A DNA stretch of 64,000 bases from Arthrobacter sp. DWC3 (GCF_002929375.1 NZ_PJIP01000001.1:372001-436000); one strand, 5' to 3'; positions 9,650-18,366 are shown, numbered from the stretch's first letter. The notes: generated by a model from the letters alone, not told the origin. A program made the numbers and translations.

Positions 9650-9939
9650 TGCCGATCGTGGTGCGCATCGACGTGGAACTGGCGAAGCGGAAGATGAGCG
9701 TCGGCGAGTTCGCCGAGCGGGTGGGCCTGACGCCCGCCAACGTGGCGGTCCTGAAGAACGGGCGGGCCAAGGCCGTCCGCTTCAGCACCCTCGAGGCCAT
9801 GTGCCGGGTACTCGGCTGCCAGCCGGGCGACCTGCTCGAGTGGACCGACGACGGCGTCTCCGACGGCGGATTCCATGACGGGTCCGACGACGGGGCCGAC
9901 GCCGGCGGCGCGGCCGTGCGGACGGACGGCGGCGCGTGA
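9649..9939 (+). CDS. Xre/Cro family transcriptional regulator (YozG-like)
   Basis: A 96-residue protein: an HTH domain in residues 1-67 (KMSVGEFAERVGLTPANVAVLKNGRAKAVRF, then the LEAMCRVLGCQPGDLLEW helix) and an acidic Asp/Gly-rich tail. It overlaps the DUF2975 gene by one base and the next gene by 4 bases (GTGA), so three genes form one transcript. It probably autoregulates through the AT-rich palindrome at 9125-9139; this is inference from position. The short ATG start is chosen because the longer open frame upstream lies inside the DUF2975 gene. Confidence 0.88.
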   Translation: MPIVVRIDVELAKRKMSVGEFAERVGLTPANVAVLKNGRAKAVRFSTLEAMCRVLGCQPGDLLEWTDDGVSDGGFHDGSDDGADAGGAAVRTDGGA

Positions 9940-10808
9940 AGGGACCGGCCCGGTACTTCCCGGCGGCGCCCGCACCCGGTACCTCGGGCGATGCCGGGCT
10001 GTTCGGCCCGGAGTCGGCCGCGTGGCGGATCGCGCGGGAGCGGCTGATCGTCGCCGGCGGTCCGGCCGCGCTGCTGCTGCAGGTCGCCCATCCGCTGGTC
10101 GCCGAGGGGGTGCGCGCCCACAGCGGGTTCGCGACCGATCCGCTGCAGCGCCTGCGCGGTACCCTCGACGCCGTCCTCACCGTCACGTTCGGCGACCGGG
10201 CCCAGGTGCGCGCAGCCGCCGGCCACGTGGCCCGCAGGCACCGGCCCGTCCGCGGGACCCTCCCGGTTCCTGAGGGACCGGTCCCCGCCGGGACTCCCTA
10301 CAGCGCGATGGACCCGGATCTGTCCCTCTGGGTGTTCGCGACCCTCGTCTGGTCGGCGATCGAGGTGACGCAGGCGTTCCACCGGCCGGTCCCGGCGCTC
10401 GAGCGCGACGCCTACTACCGGGACATGCGGCAGTTCGCCTATTTCTTCGCCGTGCCGGACCGGCTCCTGCCCCACGATTACGCCGGGCTCGAGCAGTACG
10501 TGGACCGGCAGATCCGCACCGGGCTCCACGTCGGTGCGGCCGGGCGGCAGATCGCCCGGCAGGTCCTCGCGCCGCACCCGCCGATCGTGCCGTGGCCGCT
10601 GAGGGGCATGCCCTCCCTGATGGCGGCAGGGGTCCTGCCGGGGGTCCTGCGCGAGGCCTACGCGCTTCCCTGGCGTCGACGCGAGCGCGTGGTGTTCGCC
10701 GTCGTCCGCCGCTCGGCCCGGCTCGCCGTGCCCCTGCTGCCCGGGATGATCCGGTACTGGCCGCACTACCGGGTGGCGCGGGACCGCGTCACGCGCGCGG
10801 GCGGCTGA
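9936..10808 (+). CDS. Oxygenase MpaB family protein (DUF2236)
   Basis: A 290-residue protein related to the MpaB / rubber-oxygenase-like superfamily, in which a haem or metal cofactor is bound by conserved histidines. Visible landmarks are LLLQVAHPLVAEGVRAHSGF near residues 45-64 and a histidine-containing VARRHRPVRGT stretch near 94-104. The GTG start overlaps the Xre gene stop. The substrate is unknown. Its cotranscription with a DUF2975/Xre pair is unusual and hints at regulation by that pair. Confidence 0.78.
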   Translation: MKGPARYFPAAPAPGTSGDAGLFGPESAAWRIARERLIVAGGPAALLLQVAHPLVAEGVRAHSGFATDPLQRLRGTLDAVLTVTFGDRAQVRAAAGHVARRHRPVRGTLPVPEGPVPAGTPYSAMDPDLSLWVFATLVWSAIEVTQAFHRPVPALERDAYYRDMRQFAYFFAVPDRLLPHDYAGLEQYVDRQIRTGLHVGAAGRQIARQVLAPHPPIVPWPLRGMPSLMAAGVLPGVLREAYALPWRRRERVVFAVVRRSARLAVPLLPGMIRYWPHYRVARDRVTRAGG

Positions 10809-10938
10809 CGGACGGCCGGGCCGCGGGCTCGCCGTCCTGCACAGGTTCCCGGCATCGCGCCGCCGGCCGGCGGCGTGACGTGGTCCGGCGCGCGGCCGAC
10901 GGCCCTGGACGGACGAACGGAGCCCGGGAGGCGTGCGG

Positions 10939-11541
10939 TCATTCCTCGGGGCGGCGGATGGTCGTCGTCACGGAGACGAGCTGCGGACGGGCAGGGGCGG
11001 AGCTGAAGCCGAACCGTACGGGCGGGCTCACCGGGGCCAGGGCGCCGAGGTCGGAGCCGTGCCACGTCGCCGTCACGCCGGTGACGGCCCGGGCGGAGGT
11101 GACGCCGTAGTACTCGGTCCGCCCGTTCCCCGCGGAACCGGCCGTCGCGACCCCCCTGACGAGGCGTGATGCCACCGGGTTGACGAACGCGAGCCAGCGG
11201 GGATGCGTCGCGAGGCGCCGCGGGAGGACGCCGAGGAGCCGGCCGAGGAGGGTCACGCCGCCGATCCCGGCCCGGAGCCGCAGCTGCCCGGCGTCGACGA
11301 CGATCCGGTCGCCGCTGAGCGTCGAGGTGACAGGCGTGAGCACGACGTCGTCGAACGAATAGGTGGCCCGCACGTAGTCCGCGATCTCCTGGCTCGGCGC
11401 GAGCAGCGTGCGGCGACCGGCGGAGTCCTCCAGCATGACGTCCGTGAACGCCCCGAACGGCGAGGAGTCCCACCGTCCGACCACCAGCCGCGTGCCCGAG
11501 GTGGTGCCGATCCCGGCGATGTGTCCTTCGAAGCGGTCCAT
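10939..11541 (-). CDS. Conserved hypothetical protein, divergent from purA
   Basis: A 200-residue protein I do not recognise by function. It begins MDRFEGHIAGIGTTSGTRLVVGRWDSSPFG, then a beta-rich N-terminal half (TLLAPSQEIADYVRATY). The C-terminal half is basic, with a PVASRLVRGVATAG segment and a final beta-rich YYGVTSARAVTGVTATWHG region. The start at 11541 is preferred to the long frame that runs back through purA, because it gives a compact protein and a CACAAT box lies 7 bases upstream on this strand, suggesting a leaderless mRNA. It seems to be soluble, with no signal peptide. Confidence 0.7.
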   Translation of the reverse strand: MDRFEGHIAGIGTTSGTRLVVGRWDSSPFGAFTDVMLEDSAGRRTLLAPSQEIADYVRATYSFDDVVLTPVTSTLSGDRIVVDAGQLRLRAGIGGVTLLGRLLGVLPRRLATHPRWLAFVNPVASRLVRGVATAGSAGNGRTEYYGVTSARAVTGVTATWHGSDLGALAPVSPPVRFGFSSAPARPQLVSVTTTIRRPEE

Positions 11542-11548
11542 GACCCCA

Positions 11549-11554
11549 TTGTGC
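11549..11554 (-). promoter_or_regulatory. Candidate -10 box for the hypothetical gene at 10939-11541
   Basis: CACAAT on the minus strand ends 7 bases before the ATG at 11541, with no Shine-Dalgarno sequence between; weaker than the TANNNT boxes elsewhere. Confidence 0.3.
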
Positions 11555-11663
11555 ACGGGCCCGCGTGCCGCACCCGGGGCGCCGACGGCCCGCCCGGGGT
11601 CGGCCTGCCGCCGGGCGCGGCCGTCCTGCTCCGCTTTTTTCGCCGCGTCCGGGGCCGCTCGGC

Positions 11664-11717
11664 TAAACTCGGACGGTAAGAGCCCCAGTGGCCGCACGTC
11701 GTGCGGCCGGTTGGGGC
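11664..11717 (+). promoter_or_regulatory. purA leader: candidate -10 box and strong stem-loop
   Basis: TAAACT at 11664-11669 is a plausible -10 box. About a dozen bases downstream, 11682-11717 form a two-tier hairpin: outer stem GCCCCA/TGGGGC, and an inner perfect 8-bp stem GGCCGCAC/GTGCGGCC around a 3-base loop. The hairpin would sit at the very 5' end of the purA leader, roughly 70 bases before the ATG. It has no T-run, so a terminator is unlikely. A role in mRNA stability or an unrecognised RNA element is possible. Confidence 0.5.
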
Positions 11718-11784
11718 GTTCTGATGCACGGCGTGCCTGCCGCGGTTGCGTGGCGGGGACCTGTGCCGAATGGGGGAGGATCCC

Positions 11785-13074
11785 ATGCCAGCAATCGTCA
11801 TCGTCGGAGCCCAGTGGGGCGACGAGGGTAAGGGCAAGGCCACGGACCTGCTGGGCGGCCGCGTCGACTACGTCGTGAAGCCGAACGGTGGCAACAACGC
11901 CGGCCACACCGTCGTGGTCAACGGCGAGAAGTACGAGCTGAAGCTCCTTCCCGCCGGCATCCTCAGCCCCAACGCCGTCCCGATCATCGGCAACGGCTGC
12001 GTCATCAACCTCGAGGCCCTCTTCGAGGAGATCGACGGGCTTGAGGCGCGAGGCGCCGACACCTCGAAGCTGCGCGTGTCCGCCAACGCGCACCTCGTGG
12101 CGCCCTACCACCAGGTGCTGGACAAGGTCACCGAGCGCTTCCTCGGCAAGCGCGCCATCGGCACCACGGGCCGTGGCATCGGCCCCGCCTACATGGACAA
12201 GGTGGCCCGCCTCGGCCTCCGCGTCCAGGACGTGTTCGACGAGTCGATCCTGCGCCAGAAGGTGGAGGGCTCCCTCAAGCAGAAGAACGAACTGCTGGTG
12301 AAGGTCTACAACCGCCGCGACGTCGAGGTCGAGGAGGTGGTGGAGTACTTCCTGTCCTTCGCCGAGCGACTCAAGCCCCTCGTGATCGATTCCACCTTCG
12401 TGCTCAACGAAGCGCTCGACGCCGGCAAGGTGGTCCTCATGGAGGGCGGCCAGGCCACGTTCCTCGACGTGGACCACGGCACCTACCCGTTCGTGACGTC
12501 GTCGAACCCCACCGCGGGCGGCGCATCCGTGGGCTCGGGGATCGGCCCCACGCGCATCTCCCGCTCGATCGGCATCATCAAGGCGTACACCACGCGCGTG
12601 GGCGCAGGCCCCTTCCCCACCGAACTGTTCGACGACATGGGCGTGTACCTGCAGACCAAGGGCGGCGAGTTCGGCGTCAACACGGGCCGCCCGCGCCGCT
12701 GCGGCTGGTACGACGCCGTGCTGGCCCGCCACGCCTCGCGCGTCAACGGCTTCACCGACTACTTCGTGACCAAGCTCGACGTCCTCACCGGCATCGAGAG
12801 CATCCCCGTGTGCGTGGCGTACGACGTCGACGGCGTGCGGCACGACGAGATGCCCATGACGCAGACCGAGTTCCACCACGCCAGGCCGATCTTCGAGTAC
12901 TTCGACGGCTGGACCGAGGACATCACGGGTGCCCGGACCATCGAGGACCTGCCCGACAACGCGCAGACCTACGTGCGGGCGCTCGAGAAGCTCTCCGGCA
13001 CCCGGTTCTCCGCCATCGGCGTGGGCCCGGACCGCGACCAGACCATCGTGGTCAACGACCTCATCGGCGGCTGA
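11785..13074 (+). CDS. purA: Adenylosuccinate synthetase
   Basis: Joins IMP and aspartate with GTP to make adenylosuccinate, the first step from IMP to AMP. The 429 residues match the family. The GTP-binding loop [11 protein letters not shown] is at residues 10-20 with the catalytic aspartate, the NNAGHTVV motif follows near residue 38, and [13 protein letters not shown] lies near 129. A GGAGGAT site precedes the ATG. The gene is monocistronic in appearance and ends at an odd 28-base tandem duplication. Confidence 0.97.
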   Translation: MPAIVIVGAQWGDEGKGKATDLLGGRVDYVVKPNGGNNAGHTVVVNGEKYELKLLPAGILSPNAVPIIGNGCVINLEALFEEIDGLEARGADTSKLRVSANAHLVAPYHQVLDKVTERFLGKRAIGTTGRGIGPAYMDKVARLGLRVQDVFDESILRQKVEGSLKQKNELLVKVYNRRDVEVEEVVEYFLSFAERLKPLVIDSTFVLNEALDAGKVVLMEGGQATFLDVDHGTYPFVTSSNPTAGGASVGSGIGPTRISRSIGIIKAYTTRVGAGPFPTELFDDMGVYLQTKGGEFGVNTGRPRRCGWYDAVLARHASRVNGFTDYFVTKLDVLTGIESIPVCVAYDVDGVRHDEMPMTQTEFHHARPIFEYFDGWTEDITGARTIEDLPDNAQTYVRALEKLSGTRFSAIGVGPDRDQTIVVNDLIGG

Positions 13075-13134
13075 CGCAGGACCTGCAGGTCCGATACGGC
13101 ACGAAGGGCGGCTGACGCAGGACCCGCAGGTCCG
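13066..13134 (+). repeat. 28-base tandem duplication at the purA 3' end
   Basis: Bases 13066-13093 and 13107-13134 are identical at 27 of 28 positions, separated by 13 bases. The first copy covers the last codons and stop of purA and carries a perfect 14-base palindrome GGACCTGCAGGTCC (13079-13092). The second copy has one change in the palindrome. It reads as a recent duplication in the gap between purA and the convergent lipoprotein gene. Confidence 0.85.
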
Positions 13135-13146
13135 GTGCGTCGGCTG

Positions 13147-13914
13147 CTAGAGGTTGACCGTGATCTCGGCGCCCTCGCGGAGCTTCCCGATGAGGGCCTG
13201 TGCGGCCTCCGAGGTCTTCCCGCCCCTCAGCTGCTCCTCGACCTGCGACCGCACGTCCTCGAGCGGCGGGATGGCCGTGGTGTCGCCGCCGGCCTCCTGC
13301 TGCGCGACGGCGGCGTCGTAGGCGTCCTGGACCTCCTGGTCCGTGGGCGTGGTGTCGCCGGCCTCCTGCGCGAGGAGAGCGTCGAGCTTCACCTGGTCGG
13401 AGAGCTGCCGGTCGAACTCGGCGTCGTCCAGCCCCTGCTCGGCCGCTGCCGCCCGGAGGTCCTCCTCCGAGCCGAGCTGGGTGGACTGCAGGAGTTCCTC
13501 GATCGCGGCGGTCCGGGCCTCCGGCGTGGCCTCGATGCCGCGCGCCTCCGCCTCCTGCCGCAGCAGTTCGGTGCTGACGAGGTTGTCCGCGACGGTGGTC
13601 CTCAGCTGGTCCTGGTCCACCTCCTGGCCGGCGGCCTGCGCCTCGCTCGCAGCCTGGCTGAACTGCCCCTCGTAGGTGGTGGTGAAGAGCTCGCGGCCGA
13701 TCTCCGTGCCGTTCACCACGGCCACGACGTCCGGGATGCCCTCGAGGTCCGGTTCGGGGAGCGCCGCTTCCGCCGCGGCCGAGGGGGCCGCACTCGACGC
13801 GGCGGTGTCCTCCGGTGCGTCCGCCGAGCCGCTGCAGCCGGCCAGGAGGGCTGCCGAGGCCACGAGGGCCGCCGTGAGCAGCCGTCCGCGCCGCATTGAT
13901 CGTGAGATGGCCAT
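13147..13914 (-). CDS. SurA N-terminal domain-like lipoprotein
   Basis: Predicted membrane-anchored lipoprotein of 255 residues. A basic N-terminus (MRRGRLL) and short hydrophobic stretch end in the lipobox LLAGC. After an Ala/Ser-rich linker, a SurA-like chaperone domain starts with VVAVVNGTEIGRELF and continues in Gln/Glu/Ala-rich helices. No parvulin peptidyl-prolyl isomerase core is evident, so a chaperone role is more likely than catalysis. The start at 13914 is chosen over 13962 because AGGACA lies upstream and the signal peptide begins right after. A second in-frame ATG (MRRGRLL) is also possible. Confidence 0.82.
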   Translation of the reverse strand: MAISRSMRRGRLLTAALVASAALLAGCSGSADAPEDTAASSAAPSAAAEAALPEPDLEGIPDVVAVVNGTEIGRELFTTTYEGQFSQAASEAQAAGQEVDQDQLRTTVADNLVSTELLRQEAEARGIEATPEARTAAIEELLQSTQLGSEEDLRAAAAEQGLDDAEFDRQLSDQVKLDALLAQEAGDTTPTDQEVQDAYDAAVAQQEAGGDTTAIPPLEDVRSQVEEQLRGGKTSEAAQALIGKLREGAEITVNL

Positions 13915-14017
13915 GAGAGGTGTCCTGACGTTGCTTACGGGGTCGGCTGACAACCCTAGCAATGCGGGATGTCAGCCACCTAGGCGGAACCTGAGCGACG
14001 GCTGGACACGGTGCGTG

Positions 14018-14524
14018 CTACCAGCCCCAGGTGCCGGCGCCGCCCTTGAACGGCCCGACGATCGCCGCGGTGATCCACCCGCCGTAGAAGTCGCCCTCCT
14101 GCGCCTGCACCGCCTCGCCGTCCACGGTGCAGCTGTCCATCCGCGACGGGTACAGGGCCGCGCGTGAGGCCAGCTCCCCGTACCCCTCGACCGGCGAGGG
14201 ATAGGTCCACGCGCCGCGCGGACTGCGGGCGCCGCCGGCCACGACGTCGAAGTAGCTCGCGGCACCTTTGAACTCGCAGTGCGTGGTGCCCCCGACGGGG
14301 ACCAGGACGCCCGGCGCGAAATCGGCGATCGGCAGGTAGTAGACCGGCGGGTGACTCGTCTCGAGCACGCGGACCGCGCGGTCCGTGGCGACGATCAGCT
14401 GCCCGCCGAACCGCACCTCGATCCGCGCCGTCGTCGGCTCCACCCGGGGAGGCCTCGGGTAGTCCCATACGGATTCCTGGCCGGGTCCGGGCGGGGTCCG
14501 CCTGCTCTGCATCGGGTTCCTCAT
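14018..14524 (-). CDS. DUF427 domain-containing protein
   Basis: A 168-residue soluble protein of the DUF427 family, function unknown. Landmarks include RIEVRFGGQLIVATDRAVRVLETSHPPVYYLP, a THCEFKGAASYFDVV segment and ARSPRGAWTYPSPVEGYGELASRAALYP. The ATG at 14524 has a TAGCCT box 7 bases upstream on the same strand, again a leaderless arrangement. The gene diverges from the nitrilase-family gene. Confidence 0.85.
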   Translation of the reverse strand: MRNPMQSRRTPPGPGQESVWDYPRPPRVEPTTARIEVRFGGQLIVATDRAVRVLETSHPPVYYLPIADFAPGVLVPVGGTTHCEFKGAASYFDVVAGGARSPRGAWTYPSPVEGYGELASRAALYPSRMDSCTVDGEAVQAQEGDFYGGWITAAIVGPFKGGAGTWGW

Positions 14525-14531
14525 GCCCAGA

Positions 14532-14537
14532 AGGCTA
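14532..14537 (-). promoter_or_regulatory. Candidate -10 box for leaderless DUF427 mRNA
   Basis: TAGCCT on the minus strand ends 7 bases before the ATG at 14524. Confidence 0.45.
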
Positions 14538-14605
14538 CTCCGGCGTGCCGGTCGGGGAGTCTGTACGCTGGTCCAAAGGCACGGCACACACGTGAGGGCG
14601 GGAAC

Positions 14606-15412
14606 ATGTTGGTCAGCGTCGGGCAGTTCCGGCCGGGTGGGGACGTCCCGGCGAATCTGGCGGTCATGCGGGAGCTCGCCGCGGAGGCCTCCTCCGAGGG
14701 GTCCGCGCTGATCGTCTTCCCCGAGGAGTCCATGGTCGCCATCGGGCAGGTCGAGGGCCCGCTCAGGCAGGCGGTCGAGGCCACCTGGACGTCCTTCGTG
14801 CAGCAGCTGTCCTTCATCGCCGCGGAGTACTCCCTCGGCATCGTGGCCGGCGGCTACGAGCCCAGCGGCGAGGAACGGCCCTTCAACACGCTCGTGCTGA
14901 TCGACGCGACCGGCCGGATCGTGGACACCTACCGCAAGCTCCACCTCTACGACGCCTTCAGCTACCAGGAGTCCGCGCGCATCAAGCCGGGCGACGGCGG
15001 CATCACGGTCGCCGAGATCGGCGACGTCCGCGTGGGGCTCATGACGTGCTACGACCTCCGGTTCCCGGAACAGGCGCGTGCGCTCGCCGACGCCGGGGCC
15101 GACCTCCTCTGCGTGCCGGCGTCCTGGTTCAAGGGGGAGTACAAGATCGAGCACTGGGAGACGCTGCTGAAGGCCCGCGCCATCGAGAACACCCTCTGGG
15201 TGGCGGCCGCGGGCACCTCCGGCAGCCACACCATCGGTCACTCCGCCATCCTCGACCCCATGGGCGTCCCGCAGGTCCACCTCGAGGACGAGGAACGCGG
15301 CGTCGTCACCACCGACGTGTCGCGCCGAAGGGTCGACGACGTCCGAGAGTTCCTGCCGGTCCTCCGGAACCGGCGCTTCGACCGGAACGGCACCATTGTC
15401 GACCCCCACTGA
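14606..15412 (+). CDS. Carbon-nitrogen hydrolase (nitrilase superfamily amidohydrolase)
   Basis: Hydrolyses a carbon-nitrogen bond of an amide-type substrate. The 268 residues hold the Glu-Lys-Cys triad: VFPEES near residue 38, TYRKLHLYD near 112 and MTCYDLRFPE near 149. The ATG at 14606 opens the conserved LVSVGQFRPGGDVPANL strand; a TACGCT -10-like box lies at 14564-14569. The substrate is not evident. The 3' end overlaps the TTG of the LacI-type gene in another frame. Confidence 0.9.
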   Translation: MLVSVGQFRPGGDVPANLAVMRELAAEASSEGSALIVFPEESMVAIGQVEGPLRQAVEATWTSFVQQLSFIAAEYSLGIVAGGYEPSGEERPFNTLVLIDATGRIVDTYRKLHLYDAFSYQESARIKPGDGGITVAEIGDVRVGLMTCYDLRFPEQARALADAGADLLCVPASWFKGEYKIEHWETLLKARAIENTLWVAAAGTSGSHTIGHSAILDPMGVPQVHLEDEERGVVTTDVSRRRVDDVREFLPVLRNRRFDRNGTIVDPH

Positions 15413-16499
15413 CGCCCCGGACTCCGCGGCGACCGGGCCCGCCGCTGAGGGGCGCATCCGGCCGGTGGACCCGGCCCGTGCCGCGAACATCCGCGACGTG
15501 GCGCGCCGGGCCGGTGTCTCCCACCAGACGGTCTCGCGGGTGATCAACGGGCATCCGAGCCTCCGCGTGGAGACCCGCGACCGGGTGCTGGCGGCCATGG
15601 ACGAGCTCAGCTTCCGCCCCAACCGCGCCGCGCGGGCCCTCGTGACGAGCCGGTCCACCACCGTGGGCGTGCTCGTGAGCAAGGGCTTCGAGTACGGCCC
15701 GGCTGCGAGCCTCCACGCGATCGACAGCGCGGCCCGCGAGGCGGGGTACGCCGTGGACGTCGCGCACCTCGACGACGCGGAGGGCGGCTCGATCCGCGCG
15801 GCGCTGGACCGCCTCCTGGCGCACAGCGTGGACGGCCTGATCATCCTGGCACCGCAGACGCAGACGCTCGCGGAGATCGAGCGCCTGTCCATCACCCTGC
15901 CCTTCGTGACGGTCCACTCCGCCCGGGCGTACGACGACCACCGGCTCTCCGTCGACCAGTCGGGCGGGGCCGCGCTCGCCACGCGCCACCTGCTGGAGCT
16001 CGGGCACCGGCGGATCGCGCACATCGCGGGTCCCGACGGCTGGTTCGAGACGGAGGCGCGCGTGCGGGGGTACCGCGGCGAGCTGGAGGCCTGGGGATTC
16101 GAACCGGAGCCGCTGCTCTCGGGGGACTGGACGGCGGAGTCGGGCTACCGCGCGGGGCTCGCCCTGGTGGGGGACCCGGGCGTCACCGCCGTCTTCTCCT
16201 CGAACGACCAGATGGCGCTCGGGCTCCTCCACGCCTTCCGCGAGCACGGACGCCATGCGCCGCGGGACATCAGCGTGGTGGGGTTCGACGACGTCCCGGA
16301 GGCCGCGCACTACTGGCCGCCCCTGACCACCGTCCGGCAGAACTTCCCGGAACTGGGCCGGCGCTGCGTGGCACGGCTGCTGGGCCTCATCGGCGAGGAC
16401 CCGGCCGGGCCGGGCACCGGGCAATCGCCCGCGGGGGCGGCACCGGACGTCGTCCCGGAGCTGGTGGTCCGCGCCTCCACGGCGCCCGCAGGGCCCTGA
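15396..16499 (+). CDS. LacI family transcriptional regulator, probable arabinose repressor
   Basis: A 367-residue repressor: N-terminal HTH at about residues 30-75 (NIRDVARRAGVSHQTVSRVINGHP, then RPNRAARALV hinge) and a periplasmic-binding-like effector domain (TVGVLVSKGFEYGP to the VVGFDDVPEAAHYWPPLTTVRQ dimer region). The TTG start lies within the end of the nitrilase gene; other starts are possible within the first 30 residues. It is encoded just upstream of araBDA, and a LacI-type palindrome lies in the gap, so it most likely acts as AraR with arabinose or a derivative as inducer. That assignment is inference from context. Confidence 0.85.
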   Translation: MSTPTDAPDSAATGPAAEGRIRPVDPARAANIRDVARRAGVSHQTVSRVINGHPSLRVETRDRVLAAMDELSFRPNRAARALVTSRSTTVGVLVSKGFEYGPAASLHAIDSAAREAGYAVDVAHLDDAEGGSIRAALDRLLAHSVDGLIILAPQTQTLAEIERLSITLPFVTVHSARAYDDHRLSVDQSGGAALATRHLLELGHRRIAHIAGPDGWFETEARVRGYRGELEAWGFEPEPLLSGDWTAESGYRAGLALVGDPGVTAVFSSNDQMALGLLHAFREHGRHAPRDISVVGFDDVPEAAHYWPPLTTVRQNFPELGRRCVARLLGLIGEDPAGPGTGQSPAGAAPDVVPELVVRASTAPAGP

Positions 16500-16523
16500 C
16501 GAAGCGGTCATGCCGCCGGATCG

Positions 16524-16554
16524 TTGACATGCACCACCACCTCGCGCCTACACT
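16524..16554 (+). promoter_or_regulatory. Candidate promoter of the araBDA-transport operon
   Basis: TTGACA (16524-16529) and TACACT (16549-16554) are separated by 19 bases. Both boxes are strong for this high-GC genome. The start point would fall near 16561, just before the palindromic operator. Confidence 0.6.
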
Positions 16555-16565
16555 GGTGTCCGCGA

Positions 16566-16581
16566 ATGTGAACGGTCACAT
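16566..16581. promoter_or_regulatory. LacI-type operator-like palindrome ahead of araB
   Basis: ATGTGAACGGTCACAT has 6-bp arms around a 4-base centre and sits a few bases after the predicted transcription start, a classic repressor position. The adjacent LacI-family product is the obvious candidate to bind it. Confidence 0.55.
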
Positions 16582-16650
16582 GAGCGAGAACACCGACGAT
16601 CCACCAGAGCACTGCTTCGCGGTCTCGAGAAGAACGAAGAGGTCCTTCCC

Positions 16651-18366
16651 TTGAGTGACTCCACCCCGGGCGCAGCTGCCGCCGGGCCGGCCGACCGGCC
16701 CACCTACGTCATCGGCGTCGACTACGGGACCCTGTCCGGGCGCGCCGTCGTCGTCCGCGTCTCCGACGGCGCCGAACTGGGTGCCGCGACGCTCGAGTAC
16801 CCGCACGCCGTCATGGACGCCACGCTCGCCGCCACGGGCGAGCAGCTCCCGCCCGAGTGGGCCCTGCAGGTGCCTTCCGACTACGTGGACGTGCTCCGCG
16901 ACGCCGTCCCGGCCGCCGTGCGGGAGGCGGGCATCGACCCGCAGGACGTCATCGGCATCGCCACCGACTTCACGGCCTGCACCATGGTGCCCACCCTCGC
17001 CGACGGGACGCCGCTCAACGAGGTGCCGGGATACGAGGGCCGTCCGCACGCCTACGTGAAGCTGTGGAAGCACCACGCCGCGCAGGGCCAGGCCAACCGG
17101 ATCAACGAACTCGCCGCCGAGCGCGGCGAGGCGTGGTTGCCCCGCTACGGCGGGCTGATCTCGAGCGAGTGGGAGTTCGCCAAGGGGCTGCAGCTGCTCG
17201 AGGAGGACCGCGAGCTGTACGACCTCATGGACCACTGGGTGGAGGCCGCCGACTGGATCGTCTGGCAGCTCACCGGGAAGTACGTGCGCAATGCCTGCAC
17301 CGCCGGGTACAAGGGCATCTACCAGGACGGCGCCTACCCGTCGGACGACTTCCTCGCCGCGCTCAACCCCGACTTCGCCGGGTTCGCCCGCGAGAAGGTG
17401 GAGCACACCATCGGCGCCCTCGCGTCGAGGGCCGGCTGGCTGTCGGAGGAGGCCGCCGGCTGGACCGGCCTGCCCGCGGGCATCGCCGTCGCCGTCGGGA
17501 ACGTGGACGCGCACGTCACCTCTCCCGCCGCCCAGGCCACCGACCCCGGCCAGATGGTCGCCATCATGGGCACCTCGACGTGCCACGTCATGAACTCCGA
17601 CCGCCTCGCCGAGGTGCCCGGCATGTGCGGCGTGGTGGACGGCGGGATCGTGGAGGGCTTCTACGGCTACGAGGCCGGCCAGTCCGGCGTGGGCGACATC
17701 TTCGCGTGGTTCGTCGCCAACCAGGTGCCCGGCGAGATCCGCGACGCCGCGACGGCCCGGGGACTCAGCGTGCACGAGTACCTCACCGAGCAGGCCCAGG
17801 CCGAGCCGGTCGGCGCGCACGGACTGGTGGCCCTCGACTGGCACTCCGGCAACCGCTCCGTCCTCGTGGACCACGAGCTCTCCGGCACGATCGTGGGCCT
17901 CACGCTCGCCACGAAGCCGCATGAGGTCTACCGCGCGCTCCTCGAGTCGACCGCGTTCGGCACCCGGAAGATCGTGGACACCTTCAACGCCTCGGACGTC
18001 CCCGTGACCGAGTTCGTGGCTGCCGGCGGGCTCATCCGCAACCCGTTCCTCATGCAGGTCTACGCCGACGTGCTGAACATGCCCATCTCCGTGATCGGCA
18101 GTGCCCAGGGGCCGGCCCTCGGGTCCGCGATCCACGCCGCCGTCGCCGCCGGTGCCTACCCGGACATCCATGCCGCAGCCGCCGCGATGGGCCGGCTGGA
18201 CCGCGCCGCCTACACGCCCGACGCGGAGCGCGCCGAGGCGTACGAAGCCCTCTACCGCGAGTACACGGAGCTGCACGACTACTTCGGCCGCGGTACCAAC
18301 GACGTCATGCACCGGCTCAAGGCCCTCCGTCGCGCGGCCCGCACCCAGCAGGCCGTGACCGCATGA
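16651..18366 (+). CDS. araB: Ribulokinase
   Basis: Phosphorylates L-ribulose to L-ribulose 5-phosphate in L-arabinose breakdown. The 571 residues follow the FGGY kinase plan: N-terminal VIGVDYGTLSGRAVVV nucleotide-binding strand, DFTACTMVP in the sugar site, and C-terminal EFVAAGGLIRNPFLMQ with the GSAIHAAVAAGA motif. The TTG start has GAAGAGGTCC upstream. The gene is the first of the operon and overlaps araD by ATGA. Confidence 0.95.
   Translation: MSDSTPGAAAAGPADRPTYVIGVDYGTLSGRAVVVRVSDGAELGAATLEYPHAVMDATLAATGEQLPPEWALQVPSDYVDVLRDAVPAAVREAGIDPQDVIGIATDFTACTMVPTLADGTPLNEVPGYEGRPHAYVKLWKHHAAQGQANRINELAAERGEAWLPRYGGLISSEWEFAKGLQLLEEDRELYDLMDHWVEAADWIVWQLTGKYVRNACTAGYKGIYQDGAYPSDDFLAALNPDFAGFAREKVEHTIGALASRAGWLSEEAAGWTGLPAGIAVAVGNVDAHVTSPAAQATDPGQMVAIMGTSTCHVMNSDRLAEVPGMCGVVDGGIVEGFYGYEAGQSGVGDIFAWFVANQVPGEIRDAATARGLSVHEYLTEQAQAEPVGAHGLVALDWHSGNRSVLVDHELSGTIVGLTLATKPHEVYRALLESTAFGTRKIVDTFNASDVPVTEFVAAGGLIRNPFLMQVYADVLNMPISVIGSAQGPALGSAIHAAVAAGAYPDIHAAAAAMGRLDRAAYTPDAERAEAYEALYREYTELHDYFGRGTNDVMHRLKALRRAARTQQAVTA

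Noticed and set aside
10858-10875. Perfect 18-base GC palindrome after the oxygenase gene
   Set aside because: Made only of G and C with simple CGG/CCG repeats, so easily by chance in this composition; no T-run or promoter context.
11542-12879. 5' extension of the minus-strand frame at 10939-11541 through purA
   Set aside because: The extra residues are antisense to purA; the compact start at 11541 explains the conserved part.
14525-16024. Long minus-strand extension of the DUF427 frame
   Set aside because: Shadow of the nitrilase and LacI-type genes; a leaderless-type start lies at 14524.
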